A DNA stretch of 62,139 nucleotides from IMG/VR virus record IMGVR_UViG_3300023179_000110, positions 1-62,139 of that record, one strand, 5' to 3'. Positions 41,254 to 49,995 of the stretch are shown piece by piece. The position numbers and the translations under genes are program-made. Under the pieces are notes generated by a model. That model was not told the DNA's origin, ran no database searches, and worked only from the letters and a program-made list of their open reading frames with translations. Source of the stretch: a virus. Numbering within the stretch: the first letter of the stretch is position 1; each line of letters starts with the position of its first letter.

Positions 41254-42858
41254 TTAGACTACTCGCCACCCGTTTGCTTGACCCAATGACACGGGAACAG
41301 CAGGAATAACGGCTCGACCCTTTGATGGTTCGTACATCGCTAAAAGGATTGCTTCACCACGGTCAGGGGAAGTCATGCCACGGCGTTTCATTTCCACCTT
41401 TGATTCGATTTGGATGCGTCCAGCAGAATCGGATTTGAATGTTGGGGTAGATAATTGGGCTAAGGTTGCTCTATCCGTATCAAGGGCAACATCTTGCTCT
41501 TTAGCGTCATTAGGTTGTAGCAATAATCGCCCGTTCCACCACATTTCGGCTCTTTGATTGCGGAACTTATCAGGGTCATTTGCTCGTTCTGAAACATTCA
41601 CACCAATAATGTTTGCGTTCCACTGTTTTTCGTCACACCACTTTTTGAGCAATGAAACGACACCCCAGCCCACGCCAATGGTGTCAATTTTTACATGTAA
41701 TTTGTCTTGAACTCCACGCTCTTCATGGATTGCTAGGCATTCCTCGATTTCACGGGCTACAACACCTGCAACATCCACGGCGTTATGGTTTTGAATACCA
41801 GAGGATTTGTGGGTGATTTTGACCCTGTAGCCGTCCATACGGGCAATTACGAACTCGTCACCACCATCGGATGCAACATCCACCCCAAGCCTAATACGGG
41901 GCGATTCTAGGGGGTTTTCGTTTTGTGATGCTAAATCAGCCCACATAAACGGAATTACCTTGTTGGCAACTGCTCGTGGGAATCTTGCATGAACACGGGC
42001 TTCCACGAAAGGGGAATCCTCACCGAATTCGCCTACAACATCGTCAACCCACCTTTGGTCAACTAAATGCGTTGCTACAGCATGCGGAGCGATGTGAACA
42101 GGGCAGGATTGGCACATTCCCGTTTCTTCCCCTGTGAAATTGGGTGTGTCATAAGCACCAATGGGAATTGTTTTGTACAAATCGCTATTACAGGCTCGCT
42201 CAAACCATGAATCTTCTTGGTCGGTAGGTGGATTACCCAAAAGTAATAAACGGGTATTTCCACCCGTCATGAGGGCTTCTAATGAGCGTCCTACAACTTC
42301 ACCAATACCGCCAGCCTCATCCACGATAATGAGCAAATTGGGCATGTGAATACCTTGGGCCGCCGACTCATCATAGGGATTTGGGCTAAATCCGTAGGCA
42401 ACGATGTCCCCGTTAACTTTCCATGTCTGGGTCAGCACCTCACCCTTCAATTTCGCTTTTGTGGCGGTTTTGCGAATGTGGGGCCAGATAATGTTGCGTA
42501 CCTGACGGTGTGTTGGAGCGATAGTAACGCATAGCGTTGTACCTACGGGATGAGCCGATACCCACCAAGCGGCCAGACGGGCTGAAAGGTGAGATTTTCC
42601 AGGTCCATGGCATGCTGGAACTGCTACACGCTGGTTTTCTAGGATTGCGTTGGCGATTTCACGCTGTTTTGACCACATGACCTCACCCAAACCTTCGGTG
42701 ATGAAGCCAACTGGGTCTTTTTCCCATTTTGCCCACGGGTTATCAATTTCGGCATCCAGCAGGTTTGATAATGCTAGTCGTTCGTCAGGTTCTAATCCTG
42801 CGTAGATTCGCATGCGTTCCTGTGGGTCGGCTTGGAGCAAACGGTCAACTAAACGCAT
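41254..42858 (-). CDS. terL: Terminase large subunit
   Basis: 534 residues. The ATPase has Walker A VPACHGPGKSHLSAR (about 79-93), a coupling region, and Walker B LLIIVDEAGG. The nuclease half has IRLGVDVASDGGDEFV and HVKIDTIGVG, giving the acidic residues of the RNase H-like fold. It powers DNA packaging and cuts the concatemer. The 10-base distance to TerS indicates one transcript. Confidence 0.93.
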   Translation of the reverse strand: MRLVDRLLQADPQERMRIYAGLEPDERLALSNLLDAEIDNPWAKWEKDPVGFITEGLGEVMWSKQREIANAILENQRVAVPACHGPGKSHLSARLAAWWVSAHPVGTTLCVTIAPTHRQVRNIIWPHIRKTATKAKLKGEVLTQTWKVNGDIVAYGFSPNPYDESAAQGIHMPNLLIIVDEAGGIGEVVGRSLEALMTGGNTRLLLLGNPPTDQEDSWFERACNSDLYKTIPIGAYDTPNFTGEETGMCQSCPVHIAPHAVATHLVDQRWVDDVVGEFGEDSPFVEARVHARFPRAVANKVIPFMWADLASQNENPLESPRIRLGVDVASDGGDEFVIARMDGYRVKITHKSSGIQNHNAVDVAGVVAREIEECLAIHEERGVQDKLHVKIDTIGVGWGVVSLLKKWCDEKQWNANIIGVNVSERANDPDKFRNQRAEMWWNGRLLLQPNDAKEQDVALDTDRATLAQLSTPTFKSDSAGRIQIESKVEMKRRGMTSPDRGEAILLAMYEPSKGRAVIPAVPVSLGQANGWRVV

Positions 42859-42867
42859 AACCGTAGT

Positions 42868-43392
42868 TTACTCTTCCGTTTCTCGCTTGCTTGCTATCTG
42901 AAGGATTTTGCGTTCCAATTCATCTGAGGCAACATCAATTTTGATTGCTCCACCATCGGCTCCTGTAATTTCGGTGTGGTCGGTGCGTCCCCATTTCTTC
43001 GGGTATGAGCGTTCCAGATACCATGCTGATGCTTGCCATGTTCCCGTACTCGCGGCCTGCTGGATTTGCATGACGGCTCGTAATTCGGATTCTGCCCGTA
43101 CCTTTTCGACTGCCACCAAGAATTCTAGAAACACTACCTCGGTTTCATCTGGTTGGCTGTCAGGAAATACCTCTAGCCTGTCCCGTTCTTTCTTTCCACG
43201 GGCTAACCAATTGAATAATGTGGCTTGACTGATTCCTGCGTAACTGGCCGCCGTATCTAGATAACAGCCAGATTTTAGGGCTTCAAGGATGATTTCTGAT
43301 TTTTCTAGCGTTAATTTGGTTTTGCGTCCAACGGTAGGTTTTTTGGCTGTCGCTTTTTTTGCTGGTGTGGCTTTTTTAGGCGTTGCGGTCAT
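42868..43392 (-). CDS. terS: Terminase small subunit
   Basis: 174 residues: a Lys/Ala/Thr-rich basic N-terminus (AKKATAKKPTVGRKTK), an HTH (SGCYLDTAASYAGISQATLFNWL) and a helical oligomerisation region with LVAVEKVRAESELRAVMQIQ, then YLERSYPKKWGR, which is typical of TerS. It recognises the packaging site on phage DNA. Confidence 0.88.
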   Translation of the reverse strand: MTATPKKATPAKKATAKKPTVGRKTKLTLEKSEIILEALKSGCYLDTAASYAGISQATLFNWLARGKKERDRLEVFPDSQPDETEVVFLEFLVAVEKVRAESELRAVMQIQQAASTGTWQASAWYLERSYPKKWGRTDHTEITGADGGAIKIDVASDELERKILQIASKRETEE

Positions 43393-43525
43393 TTTTCTTG
43401 TTCCTACGCTTGTTTGAATTTTTAAAGTCTTCCCATGTCATCAGAAATAAAGTGGCAATGAGCAGAAATGATGTACTCGCTAAAAATACAACTATTGTTC
43501 CTGTAATTATTTCGTCAATGCTCAC
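43376..43525 (-). CDS. Small membrane protein (49 residues)
   Basis: GTG 43525 overlaps the previous TGA (GTGA) and the frame ends with TAA 43376, 17 bases into TerS. One hydrophobic helix (ITGTIVVFLASTSFLLIATL) followed by a basic tail (NKRRNKKNDRN). Coupling and composition support it; role unknown. Confidence 0.65.
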   Translation of the reverse strand: MSIDEIITGTIVVFLASTSFLLIATLFLMTWEDFKNSNKRRNKKNDRNA

Positions 43526-43767
43526 GATTCCTCCAGTAACTCAATTGTTGGGCATGGGTAAATGTATTTGTAATGAAAGCCGTTAGTGCCGATGGTGACA
43601 TTTTGCTCGCTAATCGTCCAGCAATGCTTACACACCGTTAAATCAGCAAATTTCTGTGGTTTGTGTAATTCACGGATTTTGTCTTTGATTTCGTTTTGTG
43701 CTGAAATCCATAATGTTTGTTGCCATTTGTCTAGGCAACTCTTAAAGGTGAAACGGTGTTGAGTCAT
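43522..43767 (-). CDS. Small CxxC protein of the HKP...YPCPTI type
   Basis: 81 residues with IRELHKPQKF, VCKHC and YIYPCPTIELL. It is a diverged tandem copy of the next gene upstream. This pattern is common in actinophages and likely binds zinc. ATG overlaps the neighbour's TGA. Confidence 0.72.
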   Translation of the reverse strand: MTQHRFTFKSCLDKWQQTLWISAQNEIKDKIRELHKPQKFADLTVCKHCWTISEQNVTIGTNGFHYKYIYPCPTIELLEES

Positions 43768-44009
43768 TTCTGCTCACCGTCTAACGCTTTGATTGTTGGG
43801 CATGGGTAAGGGGTCAGGTATTCTTCCATTCCTTGCTCTACCGAACATTCGTAACACCAAATTGTTACACCATGAAGCACACTGTCTTTTACATAATGCT
43901 GATTGGTGTCTTCGTATGGTTTGTGCAATTCTCGAATTCGCTCAATTGCTGATTCTGCAATTTTTAAGCGTTCTAGGGCTTTACGCACATACTCGGTAGT
44001 GAATCTCAT
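43764..44009 (-). CDS. Small CxxC protein of the HKP...YPCPTI type
   Basis: The start is ATG 44009, overlapping the ParB stop by four bases, not the longer frame at 44081. 81 residues: MRFTTEYVRKALERLKIAES, IRELHKPYED, WCYECS and YPCPTIKALDG. Paralogue of 43522-43767. Confidence 0.74.
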   Translation of the reverse strand: MRFTTEYVRKALERLKIAESAIERIRELHKPYEDTNQHYVKDSVLHGVTIWCYECSVEQGMEEYLTPYPCPTIKALDGEQK

Positions 44010-45193
44010 GAATAAATTATGCCCTGCTCTGGTATTTGCAAGCGATAACTGATGTCTTCGTGTGTTAATCCTGCACACCATCTGTTTATGTCTGCTTTAG
44101 GCATACGGAATGCAAATGAGCCAACTTTGCATGTGGTTTTGCCCGTTGTGTCTGGTGCTGGGCTTGGTGCCCCTCCACCCAATAATTCGGCTACATCGGC
44201 TGGTTCGTATCCTGTGCCTTTCCAGTCGGGTAGGGAACTGATTAGGAGCCGTAATGCTTCCCTGTCGTATGTTCCGTGGTCGCTGGTGCGGTTATCTACC
44301 AAAACTATGCGTGAGGCTTCATCGTCTGTGCATTGAATGTAGGTGACAGCGATTTGTTTCCATCCGAGTGCTTTGACGGCTTGGTAGGTGTGGTTTCCTG
44401 CGAGGATTGTTCCGTCTGTTCGGGCTACGATTGGTCGGTATTGTCCGAGTTCTTTGAGGGATTGAGCGATTGCTCCGATGTCCCCTTCTCGTGGGTTTTG
44501 TGGGTATGGGCGTAGGTCTTGAATGTCCACTAGGACTGCTTCTACCCGTTCTGGTGGGCTTAATAATGTCGCTGGGTCGTTGTACATTGGCAATGCAGGT
44601 GTGGGCAACTGGAGCCATTCCTTGATTGTCGCTATGACTCGTGGGCGTTTCTGGTCACAATCTGCCAGCATCGCTTCTTCCCATGCTTCGTAAATCTGTG
44701 CATCTAGAGTCCCCCTGAATTTACCTAGCACCAACTGGTATTCGTCATCTTGTGCTTCACGCATTGGTTTGTCATCTGGAGTGAATGGGCTGTTTAGGAG
44801 TTCGCTGAGATTAGCAAGGTCGTCATCTGTAAATCCTGTCCCTGCGAGGTCGGGAAGTTCACTGAGCATGCCAAAAAGTGCGTCCTCATTGTATGAACTC
44901 AAATCGGAAGTGCGATTATCGGCAATCATGATTTTCTTGGCTGTGGCTTCATCCACATCTACCCAAACCACGGCAACTTTAGTCCAGCGTAGTTTTTTAA
45001 TTGCTTTGTATGTGTGATTACCTGCAAGAATGCACTTGTCACGCTTGTTAACCACAATGGGCTTGTATTGCCCGTGCCTGTCTAGGGACTCAGCAATCTT
45101 GTCAATGTCACCCCGTCTAGCGTTTTGTGGGTGAGGCGTGATTGAGTTGACTGGAACTGTTTCGGTTTCGGCAATCCTGATGTTGTTGCCCAT
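44006..45193 (-). CDS. Tandem ParB-like protein
   Basis: 395 residues with two complete ParB/sulfiredoxin-like domains: residues about 10-105 (PHPQNARRGD, GQYKPIVVNKRDKCILAGNH, ADNRTSDLSSYNED) and about 225-325 (RPYPQNPREGD, GQYRPIVARTDGTILAGNH, VDNRTSDHGTYDRE). The domain in phages can act as nuclease or CTP-dependent DNA clamp. The two halves have diverged between the active blocks. A short C-terminal region follows. It may process or organise phage DNA before packaging. Confidence 0.85.
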   Translation of the reverse strand: MGNNIRIAETETVPVNSITPHPQNARRGDIDKIAESLDRHGQYKPIVVNKRDKCILAGNHTYKAIKKLRWTKVAVVWVDVDEATAKKIMIADNRTSDLSSYNEDALFGMLSELPDLAGTGFTDDDLANLSELLNSPFTPDDKPMREAQDDEYQLVLGKFRGTLDAQIYEAWEEAMLADCDQKRPRVIATIKEWLQLPTPALPMYNDPATLLSPPERVEAVLVDIQDLRPYPQNPREGDIGAIAQSLKELGQYRPIVARTDGTILAGNHTYQAVKALGWKQIAVTYIQCTDDEASRIVLVDNRTSDHGTYDREALRLLISSLPDWKGTGYEPADVAELLGGGAPSPAPDTTGKTTCKVGSFAFRMPKADINRWCAGLTHEDISYRLQIPEQGIIYS

Positions 45194-45197
45194 GGAT

Positions 45198-45404
45198 TTA
45201 CTCCGTGTTTTTCAATGCGTATGACGCACGAACTAGGGCTTCAGCATCTGATTCCCGTCCGTCAGCCATTTCAAGGTTTGCTCGAACCTCTAACCAATGT
45301 GCGAACCATTCGGTTGCTACTTGTGCCACGGTTTCGTCAATGTGGCTGGTTTCCTCGTTGCAAGCAAGTGCTTTTACAAGGCTTTGAGTTGCTGTGTTGG
45401 TCAT
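45198..45404 (-). CDS. Small acidic protein, unknown (68 residues)
   Basis: ATG 45404 with GAGGGG upstream; earlier start would overlap the HTH gene. MTNTATQSLVKALACNEETS then VATEWFAHWLEVRANLEM; helical and acidic. Unknown. Confidence 0.6.
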   Translation of the reverse strand: MTNTATQSLVKALACNEETSHIDETVAQVATEWFAHWLEVRANLEMADGRESDAEALVRASYALKNTE

Positions 45405-45417
45405 TTTGTATCCCCTC

Positions 45418-45696
45418 TCAAGGATTTCGTGGTGGTCGTCCAACTCTGGCTTTGCCGTGTTCATCTCTTGGGATTTCATCTTTGATGATTTTGTAAATGT
45501 TCTGGTATGTGGTGCCCATGTACTCAGACATTGTTTTGTAGGTAATTTGTTTTTCTTTAAGTTTCAGGATGAGTTCTTTACGGCGTTTCATGAGCGTTTC
45601 AATCTGGTCGTGGTGTTCTTTCATCATTCCCGAAACCAATCGAAGTTCTTCAAGTTGGCGTTCGGTTTCTTTACCTGCTGGTCGTAAAAATGCCAT
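45418..45696 (-). CDS. Small HTH protein (92 residues)
   Basis: An N-terminal coil (KETERQLEELRLVSGMM, KRRKELILKLKEK) followed by ITYKTMSEYMGTTYQNIYKII, a sigma-4-like HTH, and a basic end (ARVGRPPRNP). Likely a DNA-binding regulator. Its ATG overlaps the RusA stop. Confidence 0.65.
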   Translation of the reverse strand: MAFLRPAGKETERQLEELRLVSGMMKEHHDQIETLMKRRKELILKLKEKQITYKTMSEYMGTTYQNIYKIIKDEIPRDEHGKARVGRPPRNP

Positions 45697-46079
45697 TATG
45701 AGGTTCCTGTTCCTTTTATGTGTAGTGTCAATCCGTTTTTTGCTCTTGTGGGTTGTAGAAATGTGATGGAAGTTAAAAATCTTGGCGAGTCGTCCACCAT
45801 CACTCCTGCATCTACAAGTCCGTCAATGGCCGCTTTACATGCTGGGTTGCATGCCCCAACATCTTGAAGTCGTCCTTTTTCTTGCTGTACCGCTACTGTG
45901 ATTTGCACATCCGTCAGTTGCGGTATTTGTTGCTGTTTGGCTAGGTAGTAAAAGGCAGTTCGCCATGTTTTGACATTGTTTGCCCTTTCCCACCTGTTTC
46001 CTGCTCGTTCTGCGTTTGTCGTCCACGGTTTTTGAGCAAAATGGAGCGTGAACTCATGGGTGTGAGTCGTGCTACACAT
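45696..46079 (-). CDS. RusA-like Holliday junction resolvase
   Basis: 127 residues with RWERANNVKTWRTAFYYLA and GACNPACKAAIDGLVDAGVMVDDSP, matching RusA: the D...K..iDGL.DAG..DD block carries the catalytic acidic residues. Resolves branched DNA formed by ERF-type recombination before packaging. The sequence PACKAA contains an extra Cys pair unusual for RusA. Confidence 0.85.
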   Translation of the reverse strand: MCSTTHTHEFTLHFAQKPWTTNAERAGNRWERANNVKTWRTAFYYLAKQQQIPQLTDVQITVAVQQEKGRLQDVGACNPACKAAIDGLVDAGVMVDDSPRFLTSITFLQPTRAKNGLTLHIKGTGTS

Positions 46080-46109
46080 AAACCGTAGTTTAACAACTCA
46101 AGTTGTGTA

Positions 46110-46496
46110 TTACAAGTCATTTTGAGTGCCTTTTTCTGTGGTTTCTACCCACAAAAACTTGGTTCCATCGTTCAAAATGGTGAACATTTGCCCTTCTTTG
46201 TTGGTAAACGGTACAACTTCAGCGTCTTGTCCCCGTCTTACAAGCAATCCGAGTTCGTATGCTTGCTCACGGTTTGACTCAACCCAACCGTGGCATCCTG
46301 TGGTTCCTGAGCCACATAAAACCAATAAATTTGCTGGTTCATTGATTTCTTTGACTCTTGTACCACCCATTCCTCTTGGAGTTCGGTGATGAATGTTTAG
46401 TGAACTGTTTTTCCAGCCACAGTATTCGCAAGTGAAATAGGCTCGTGCCAAAACTTCACGCCTTGTGTCTGGATGCACTTTTTGAGATTTGCTCAT
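46110..46496 (-). CDS. HNH endonuclease
   Basis: 128 residues: CEYCGWKNSSLNIHHRTPRGMGG, an HNH nuclease core with CxxC zinc pair, then NLLVLCGSGTTGCHGWVE with the second zinc pair and the His. HNH enzymes near terminase assist packaging in several phages; this one lies within the replication/recombination run instead. The start overlaps the loader-like gene. Confidence 0.88.
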   Translation of the reverse strand: MSKSQKVHPDTRREVLARAYFTCEYCGWKNSSLNIHHRTPRGMGGTRVKEINEPANLLVLCGSGTTGCHGWVESNREQAYELGLLVRRGQDAEVVPFTNKEGQMFTILNDGTKFLWVETTEKGTQNDL

Positions 46497-46780
46497 TTTA
46501 TCCTTCTTAGTTTTGCTAGTGCTTCTTTGAACTCTGGAGTTGGCGGTACGCCTTCTTGGGCACTACGCTCCAAACTTGCTTGTTTTTCGCTCTCAGTACG
46601 CTTGTGAGCCCTCCACGGCACATTCAGGTGGCTGGGCATGATTCTTTCGGTAGAAACGCTGTAGTGGCGTTTAAGGGCTTCTACGGCAAATTCAAAAGTC
46701 AGGTCGTCATCTAAAATGAGTTCCCACGCATAAACACGGGCTTCATCCACAGAAATCCTGTCATCTACGGCTTTAACCAT
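46493..46780 (-). CDS. Helicase-loader-like small protein
   Basis: ATG 46780, eight bases inside the end of the DnaD-like gene. 95 residues: MVKAVDDRISVDEARVYAWE, then FAVEALKRHYSVSTERIMPSHL. The helical pattern resembles the N-terminal domain of phage helicase loaders such as G39P, which deliver host or phage DnaB. It would recruit the host helicase since none is encoded. Confidence 0.62.
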   Translation of the reverse strand: MVKAVDDRISVDEARVYAWELILDDDLTFEFAVEALKRHYSVSTERIMPSHLNVPWRAHKRTESEKQASLERSAQEGVPPTPEFKEALAKLRRIK

Positions 46781-47537
46781 CGTTAGCAATCTGGCGAGGT
46801 CTGAACGCTTCAATTTCTGCCACCATCCCTTCCTGAGCCTCAAACTGGCGAACCAAGTTCAATCCCGTGGCTATGCTGTCATTTCTCGCTGAACTCGTGC
46901 TACGGGTTCCATTCGCAGTCAACCATGCATAAGCCGAGTCCAGCCTTGCATGACCATCTGTTGCACACTTTTTGGCAGATTCTATGAGTCGAGTCGGCTC
47001 AACCCCTTGTTCAAGCATGATTCTCGCTTCACGGGATAATTGACCAATCTGCCGAGCCAATGGTTTTTCCCCATGCAACTCAATCCAAGTATCCACATAA
47101 GCACCTACAACTTCCCTAGCAGTTATGGGAGCATCAACCGCAGGTTGTAGTTCTTTTAATAAGTCTTTTGTATTAGTCTTTTCTAAGGTGCCTGAGTTAC
47201 CGATGACTGGAAATCCGTCTTCGGTGTTATTTGGATTTGCGTACTCTGGGTGGTCGTAGATAGTCCACAAGGTTTCCCAATGACCCAACTCGTTCTGTGA
47301 TTTTGACCTTACGAGATACCCTGCTTCTTCCATCTCAGTCAAACATTTGCGTATGGCATCTCGACCTTCAATTGAGGCTTTTGCAAGGGTTACGGAATCG
47401 GTTCGCCAATTATCTGGCAACGACAAAATGTAAATCAGCAGTCCACGGGCACGGTAGGACAAACGAGAATCTTGAGCGACATCGTTGCGTACTACCGTGA
47501 ACCCTGCATTTGGACGCTGGGCACGGATAATGCTCAT
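46773..47537 (-). CDS. DnaD-like replication initiation protein
   Basis: 254 residues. N-terminal winged helix (FTVVRNDVAQDSRLSYRARG, LLIYILSLPDNWRTDSV, RDAIRKCLTEMEEAGYLVR), the form of phage replisome organisers, and a C-terminal helical region with ARQIGQLSREARIMLEQG. It probably binds the origin and helps load helicase with the following gene. Confidence 0.78.
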   Translation of the reverse strand: MSIIRAQRPNAGFTVVRNDVAQDSRLSYRARGLLIYILSLPDNWRTDSVTLAKASIEGRDAIRKCLTEMEEAGYLVRSKSQNELGHWETLWTIYDHPEYANPNNTEDGFPVIGNSGTLEKTNTKDLLKELQPAVDAPITAREVVGAYVDTWIELHGEKPLARQIGQLSREARIMLEQGVEPTRLIESAKKCATDGHARLDSAYAWLTANGTRSTSSARNDSIATGLNLVRQFEAQEGMVAEIEAFRPRQIANDG

Positions 47538-47545
47538 TAAAATCC

Positions 47546-48160
47546 TTACTTGGTGAGTTCAGTAAAGCGTTGAGTGTACACCGTGCGAAGTGATTTTTTC
47601 TCTTTGTCCGTGAAATTGTAGTTGCCAACGGTTTGAGCAATTTCCGTCAATTTTTCTGGAGTTTCGGCTTCCAACAACCCTGCGTGTACCGTGTTGTACT
47701 CTTCCTCGGTTGCTGGTGGCAACGGCTCTGAACGCTCGTAGGACACAGAATCTGGGTCAGGCTCATCAGTTGGCAGTGCCAATGCCTGTAGCAATGCTGT
47801 GCGGAAAGCAACGGACATCGCTTTGGACATTGCTTTGTCACCTGAGTCCATGGCTTCAGACACCACCACGGCTTCAATTGCGTCCCCAGCAATACCAATG
47901 AACTTGTACGACACTTTTAAAATTACATGACTCATCGGTGTGCGGTTTTTGCCAATTTCGACTGTGCCGTATTGATGTTCCAAAACGACAGGCACGACCA
48001 CTACCTTGTGCTTACGCAAGGCTGGTGCAACTGCGTTTACAACTGCATCAATGCCACGGAAACTAAAACCTTGGGCATTGTTGCGGTCTTTTTTAGCGAC
48101 TGCTTGCACATCTTCCATAACGAGAGCAAGCGATTGTTGAATGGTGGGGTTCTCTGACAT
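47546..48160 (-). CDS. ERF-family single-strand annealing protein
   Basis: 204 residues. The ERF core is clear: QGFSFRGIDAVVNAVAPALR, VVVPVVLEHQY, HVILKVSYKF, EAMDSGDKAMSKAMSVAFRTAL. ERF proteins anneal complementary strands and promote circularisation or recombination. Paired with Gam-like and SSB. The C-terminal 50 residues are a charged helical tail. Confidence 0.9.
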   Translation of the reverse strand: MSENPTIQQSLALVMEDVQAVAKKDRNNAQGFSFRGIDAVVNAVAPALRKHKVVVVPVVLEHQYGTVEIGKNRTPMSHVILKVSYKFIGIAGDAIEAVVVSEAMDSGDKAMSKAMSVAFRTALLQALALPTDEPDPDSVSYERSEPLPPATEEEYNTVHAGLLEAETPEKLTEIAQTVGNYNFTDKEKKSLRTVYTQRFTELTK

Positions 48161-48161
48161 T

Positions 48162-48704
48162 CTACTCCGATTCGATTGTGATTGAGGTGGACTCTGGCTG
48201 TACGGTTACGCCTTGTACGACTTCGCCTGTAGCCTTAAGGACGACTTTATCGCCCACAATGTCAAACAGTTCCTTAAATACCGAAACTGCTGGTTCTTCT
48301 TTGACTCGTATCAATTCGCTGGACTCGGTAGCCTTTGCCCAACCTAGAAAAACTTCTGCGTCTTCAACTTTTACCTTGGCTGAACTCGCACGAGTCTTAA
48401 TGGTGCCATGAGGCAAGGTAATGGTTTTGCGGTTTTCGGTAGTCCGAACTTGATTGGCGTATTCGGTCAAGATACCAACGAAATAATTCTCGTCTTTTGC
48501 CAATGATTCATCTGCCTTTTCCAGCCAAGATGTAATTCTCGCCAACTCACTTTCAAACAGTTTGCGATTTTCTTTGATTTTTTTTCTCACCGACAACAAT
48601 TGACGCAATGCCCAATTTGCGGAAGAATCGTCCGTTATTCTAAACGCTTGTTTTACAACAAGGTCTTCTGTTTTTGTGTCATCAAATTCATGAATGTTTT
48701 CCAT
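48162..48704 (-). CDS. Gam-like host-nuclease inhibitor
   Basis: 180 residues: N-terminal ANWALRQLLSVRKKIKENRK, a long helix (SELARITSWLEKADES), then VRTTENRKTITLPHGTIKTR and a beta tail. This matches Gam/host-nuclease inhibitor proteins that bind DNA ends and block RecBCD-type enzymes. It is followed two bases later by ERF. Confidence 0.78.
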   Translation of the reverse strand: MENIHEFDDTKTEDLVVKQAFRITDDSSANWALRQLLSVRKKIKENRKLFESELARITSWLEKADESLAKDENYFVGILTEYANQVRTTENRKTITLPHGTIKTRASSAKVKVEDAEVFLGWAKATESSELIRVKEEPAVSVFKELFDIVGDKVVLKATGEVVQGVTVQPESTSITIESE

Positions 48705-48728
48705 GATTAACTCCTAACTTTGAGTCCA

Positions 48729-48756
48729 GAATACACCTTTGGTTTAGAAAGTCAAA
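48729..48756 (-). promoter_or_regulatory. Early-type promoter, shared spacer motif (copy 6)
   Basis: Minus strand: TTGACT, then TTCTAAACCAAAGGTG with 16-base spacing to TATTCT. Here the -35 is good and the motif matches CTAAACCAAAGGTGTAT. It starts the Gam-ERF replication operon. Confidence 0.78.
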
Positions 48757-48818
48757 TACGGCTTGTATCGTCACAACAAAAAAGAAAAAATAAGAACAGC
48801 AAGATTTTAAATTTCACT

Positions 48819-48893
48819 TGCGAGAGCAACTGGTAAGGGGTTCCCAGTCGCTCGGCTGGAACTGGAGTGTTTTTTCCCTTTTCACTCCAGTTT
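48819..48893 (-). terminator. Double hairpin ending the tail operon
   Basis: AACTGGAGTG (48860-48869) pairs with CACTCCAGTT (48883-48892), and a second imperfect hairpin (GCGAGAGCAACTGG with CCAGTCGCTCGGC, 48819-48856) follows on the minus strand, ahead of a T-rich run down to about 48779. Together they likely stop tail transcription before the early promoter of the Gam operon. Confidence 0.68.
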
Positions 48894-48897
48894 CAGT

Positions 48898-49188
48898 CTA
48901 TTGACGATTGGTTAAGAGAGCCTGTAAAAGTTCCCGAATAATGGTAATTTCGCCCGAAATTTCGTTATTAACACGCTCATTTGCGTTAACTTTATCCATC
49001 AAACTAGAGCCACCGTTGGGCCACAATTGGTGTTCAACTCTACCAATACGCTCTGACACGGTGCGACCTTCTCTGTCTAATCCTATGGAGGCATCAATTC
49101 GTTTAGTCAACTGATAGATTTTAACAATCCCACCGAGGATTACAATTATTGAGCAGGTAATTGCCAAATAGGATTGCCAAAGTGTCAC
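48898..49188 (-). CDS. Membrane protein, holin-like
   Basis: GTG start at 49188. 96 residues with one N-terminal membrane helix (SYLAITCSIIVILGGIVKI) and a soluble helical part (VSERIGRVEHQLWPNGG, DKVNANERVNNEISGEI). Proteins with this layout are common at the end of actinophage tail operons and often called holin or membrane accessory. A second holin candidate lies at 37095-37316. Confidence 0.6.
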   Translation of the reverse strand: MTLWQSYLAITCSIIVILGGIVKIYQLTKRIDASIGLDREGRTVSERIGRVEHQLWPNGGSSLMDKVNANERVNNEISGEITIIRELLQALLTNRQ

Positions 49189-49242
49189 TTATTCACTCCA
49201 CTAAGTTTGTTTGAACATTAAACTTAGTTTACATAAATAATG

Positions 49243-49995
49243 TTACGGAGTTTCATAGACATAAGTAAAAATTAGACGAGAACCAGATGCCCACCAACTT
49301 GCTGAAGGTATTGTTGAAGTTACGCCACTCAAAGAAGCATAAGTAGAACCAGTGTTTTGAGCATACAAACGAATTGTCGTGTCAGTATCTTGCATAGCCA
49401 CCCCACTAAAATAAGTGGCACCGTTGTACAAAACAACGCCAGTTTGAGCCAAACGATAATTTTGACTGGATGAGGTCACGGGTAAACTTACAGCGAAAAT
49501 GTTGGTGCTACCCGTAGCACTGGCTCCAGTTCCAGCCAACAAATTAAACTTACAAATTACAGTTTTTCCAATTTGAACCCACTTGTAATACTTTGTTGGG
49601 CTTGTACCTTCAGTAAAATTTGTTAAAGTTGGAGTCCAAGTTTGCCAAGAATCCAAAAAAGAAGAAGCGTCAACTCTTTGCTGACCAATGGCTAAATAAT
49701 CCGTGTCAATTTTTAACAACCACACGGCTTTGCCGACAACTGGTTCAAAATTATTGAGCATTTTAATTGGACTGATTGCGGTTGAAGAACCGCCAACATA
49801 GACACTTAAAGTCCCTTTTGTAGAATCAAAAGACGCAATTTTGCCCAATACACATTTTAAATTAGGTAAAGCATTGCTGAATGTGTCAACAAAACTGTCA
49901 AACATGCCAGTTTCAAAATTAAAATTGAATTCTGTGCCGTATTCAACTGAAGTTTCTGTTGAATTTCCAGCCTTTGTGGGCGTTAAATCATCCAT
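49243..49995 (-). CDS. Minor tail / baseplate protein
   Basis: ATG 49995 overlaps the preceding TGA; 250 residues. After an N-terminal linker come beta segments (GTLSVYVGGSST, KAVWLLKIDTDYLAIGQQ) and a C-terminal domain (WQTWTPTLTNFTEGTSPTKY) that recurs in phage fibres and appendages. It is likely part of the tail tip. Confidence 0.72.
   Translation of the reverse strand: MDDLTPTKAGNSTETSVEYGTEFNFNFETGMFDSFVDTFSNALPNLKCVLGKIASFDSTKGTLSVYVGGSSTAISPIKMLNNFEPVVGKAVWLLKIDTDYLAIGQQRVDASSFLDSWQTWTPTLTNFTEGTSPTKYYKWVQIGKTVICKFNLLAGTGASATGSTNIFAVSLPVTSSSQNYRLAQTGVVLYNGATYFSGVAMQDTDTTIRLYAQNTGSTYASLSGVTSTIPSASWWASGSRLIFTYVYETP

Noticed and set aside
46080-46109. CAACTTGAGTTG palindrome before the RusA gene as an operator
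   Set aside because: It is a single site, without matching copies at other promoters.
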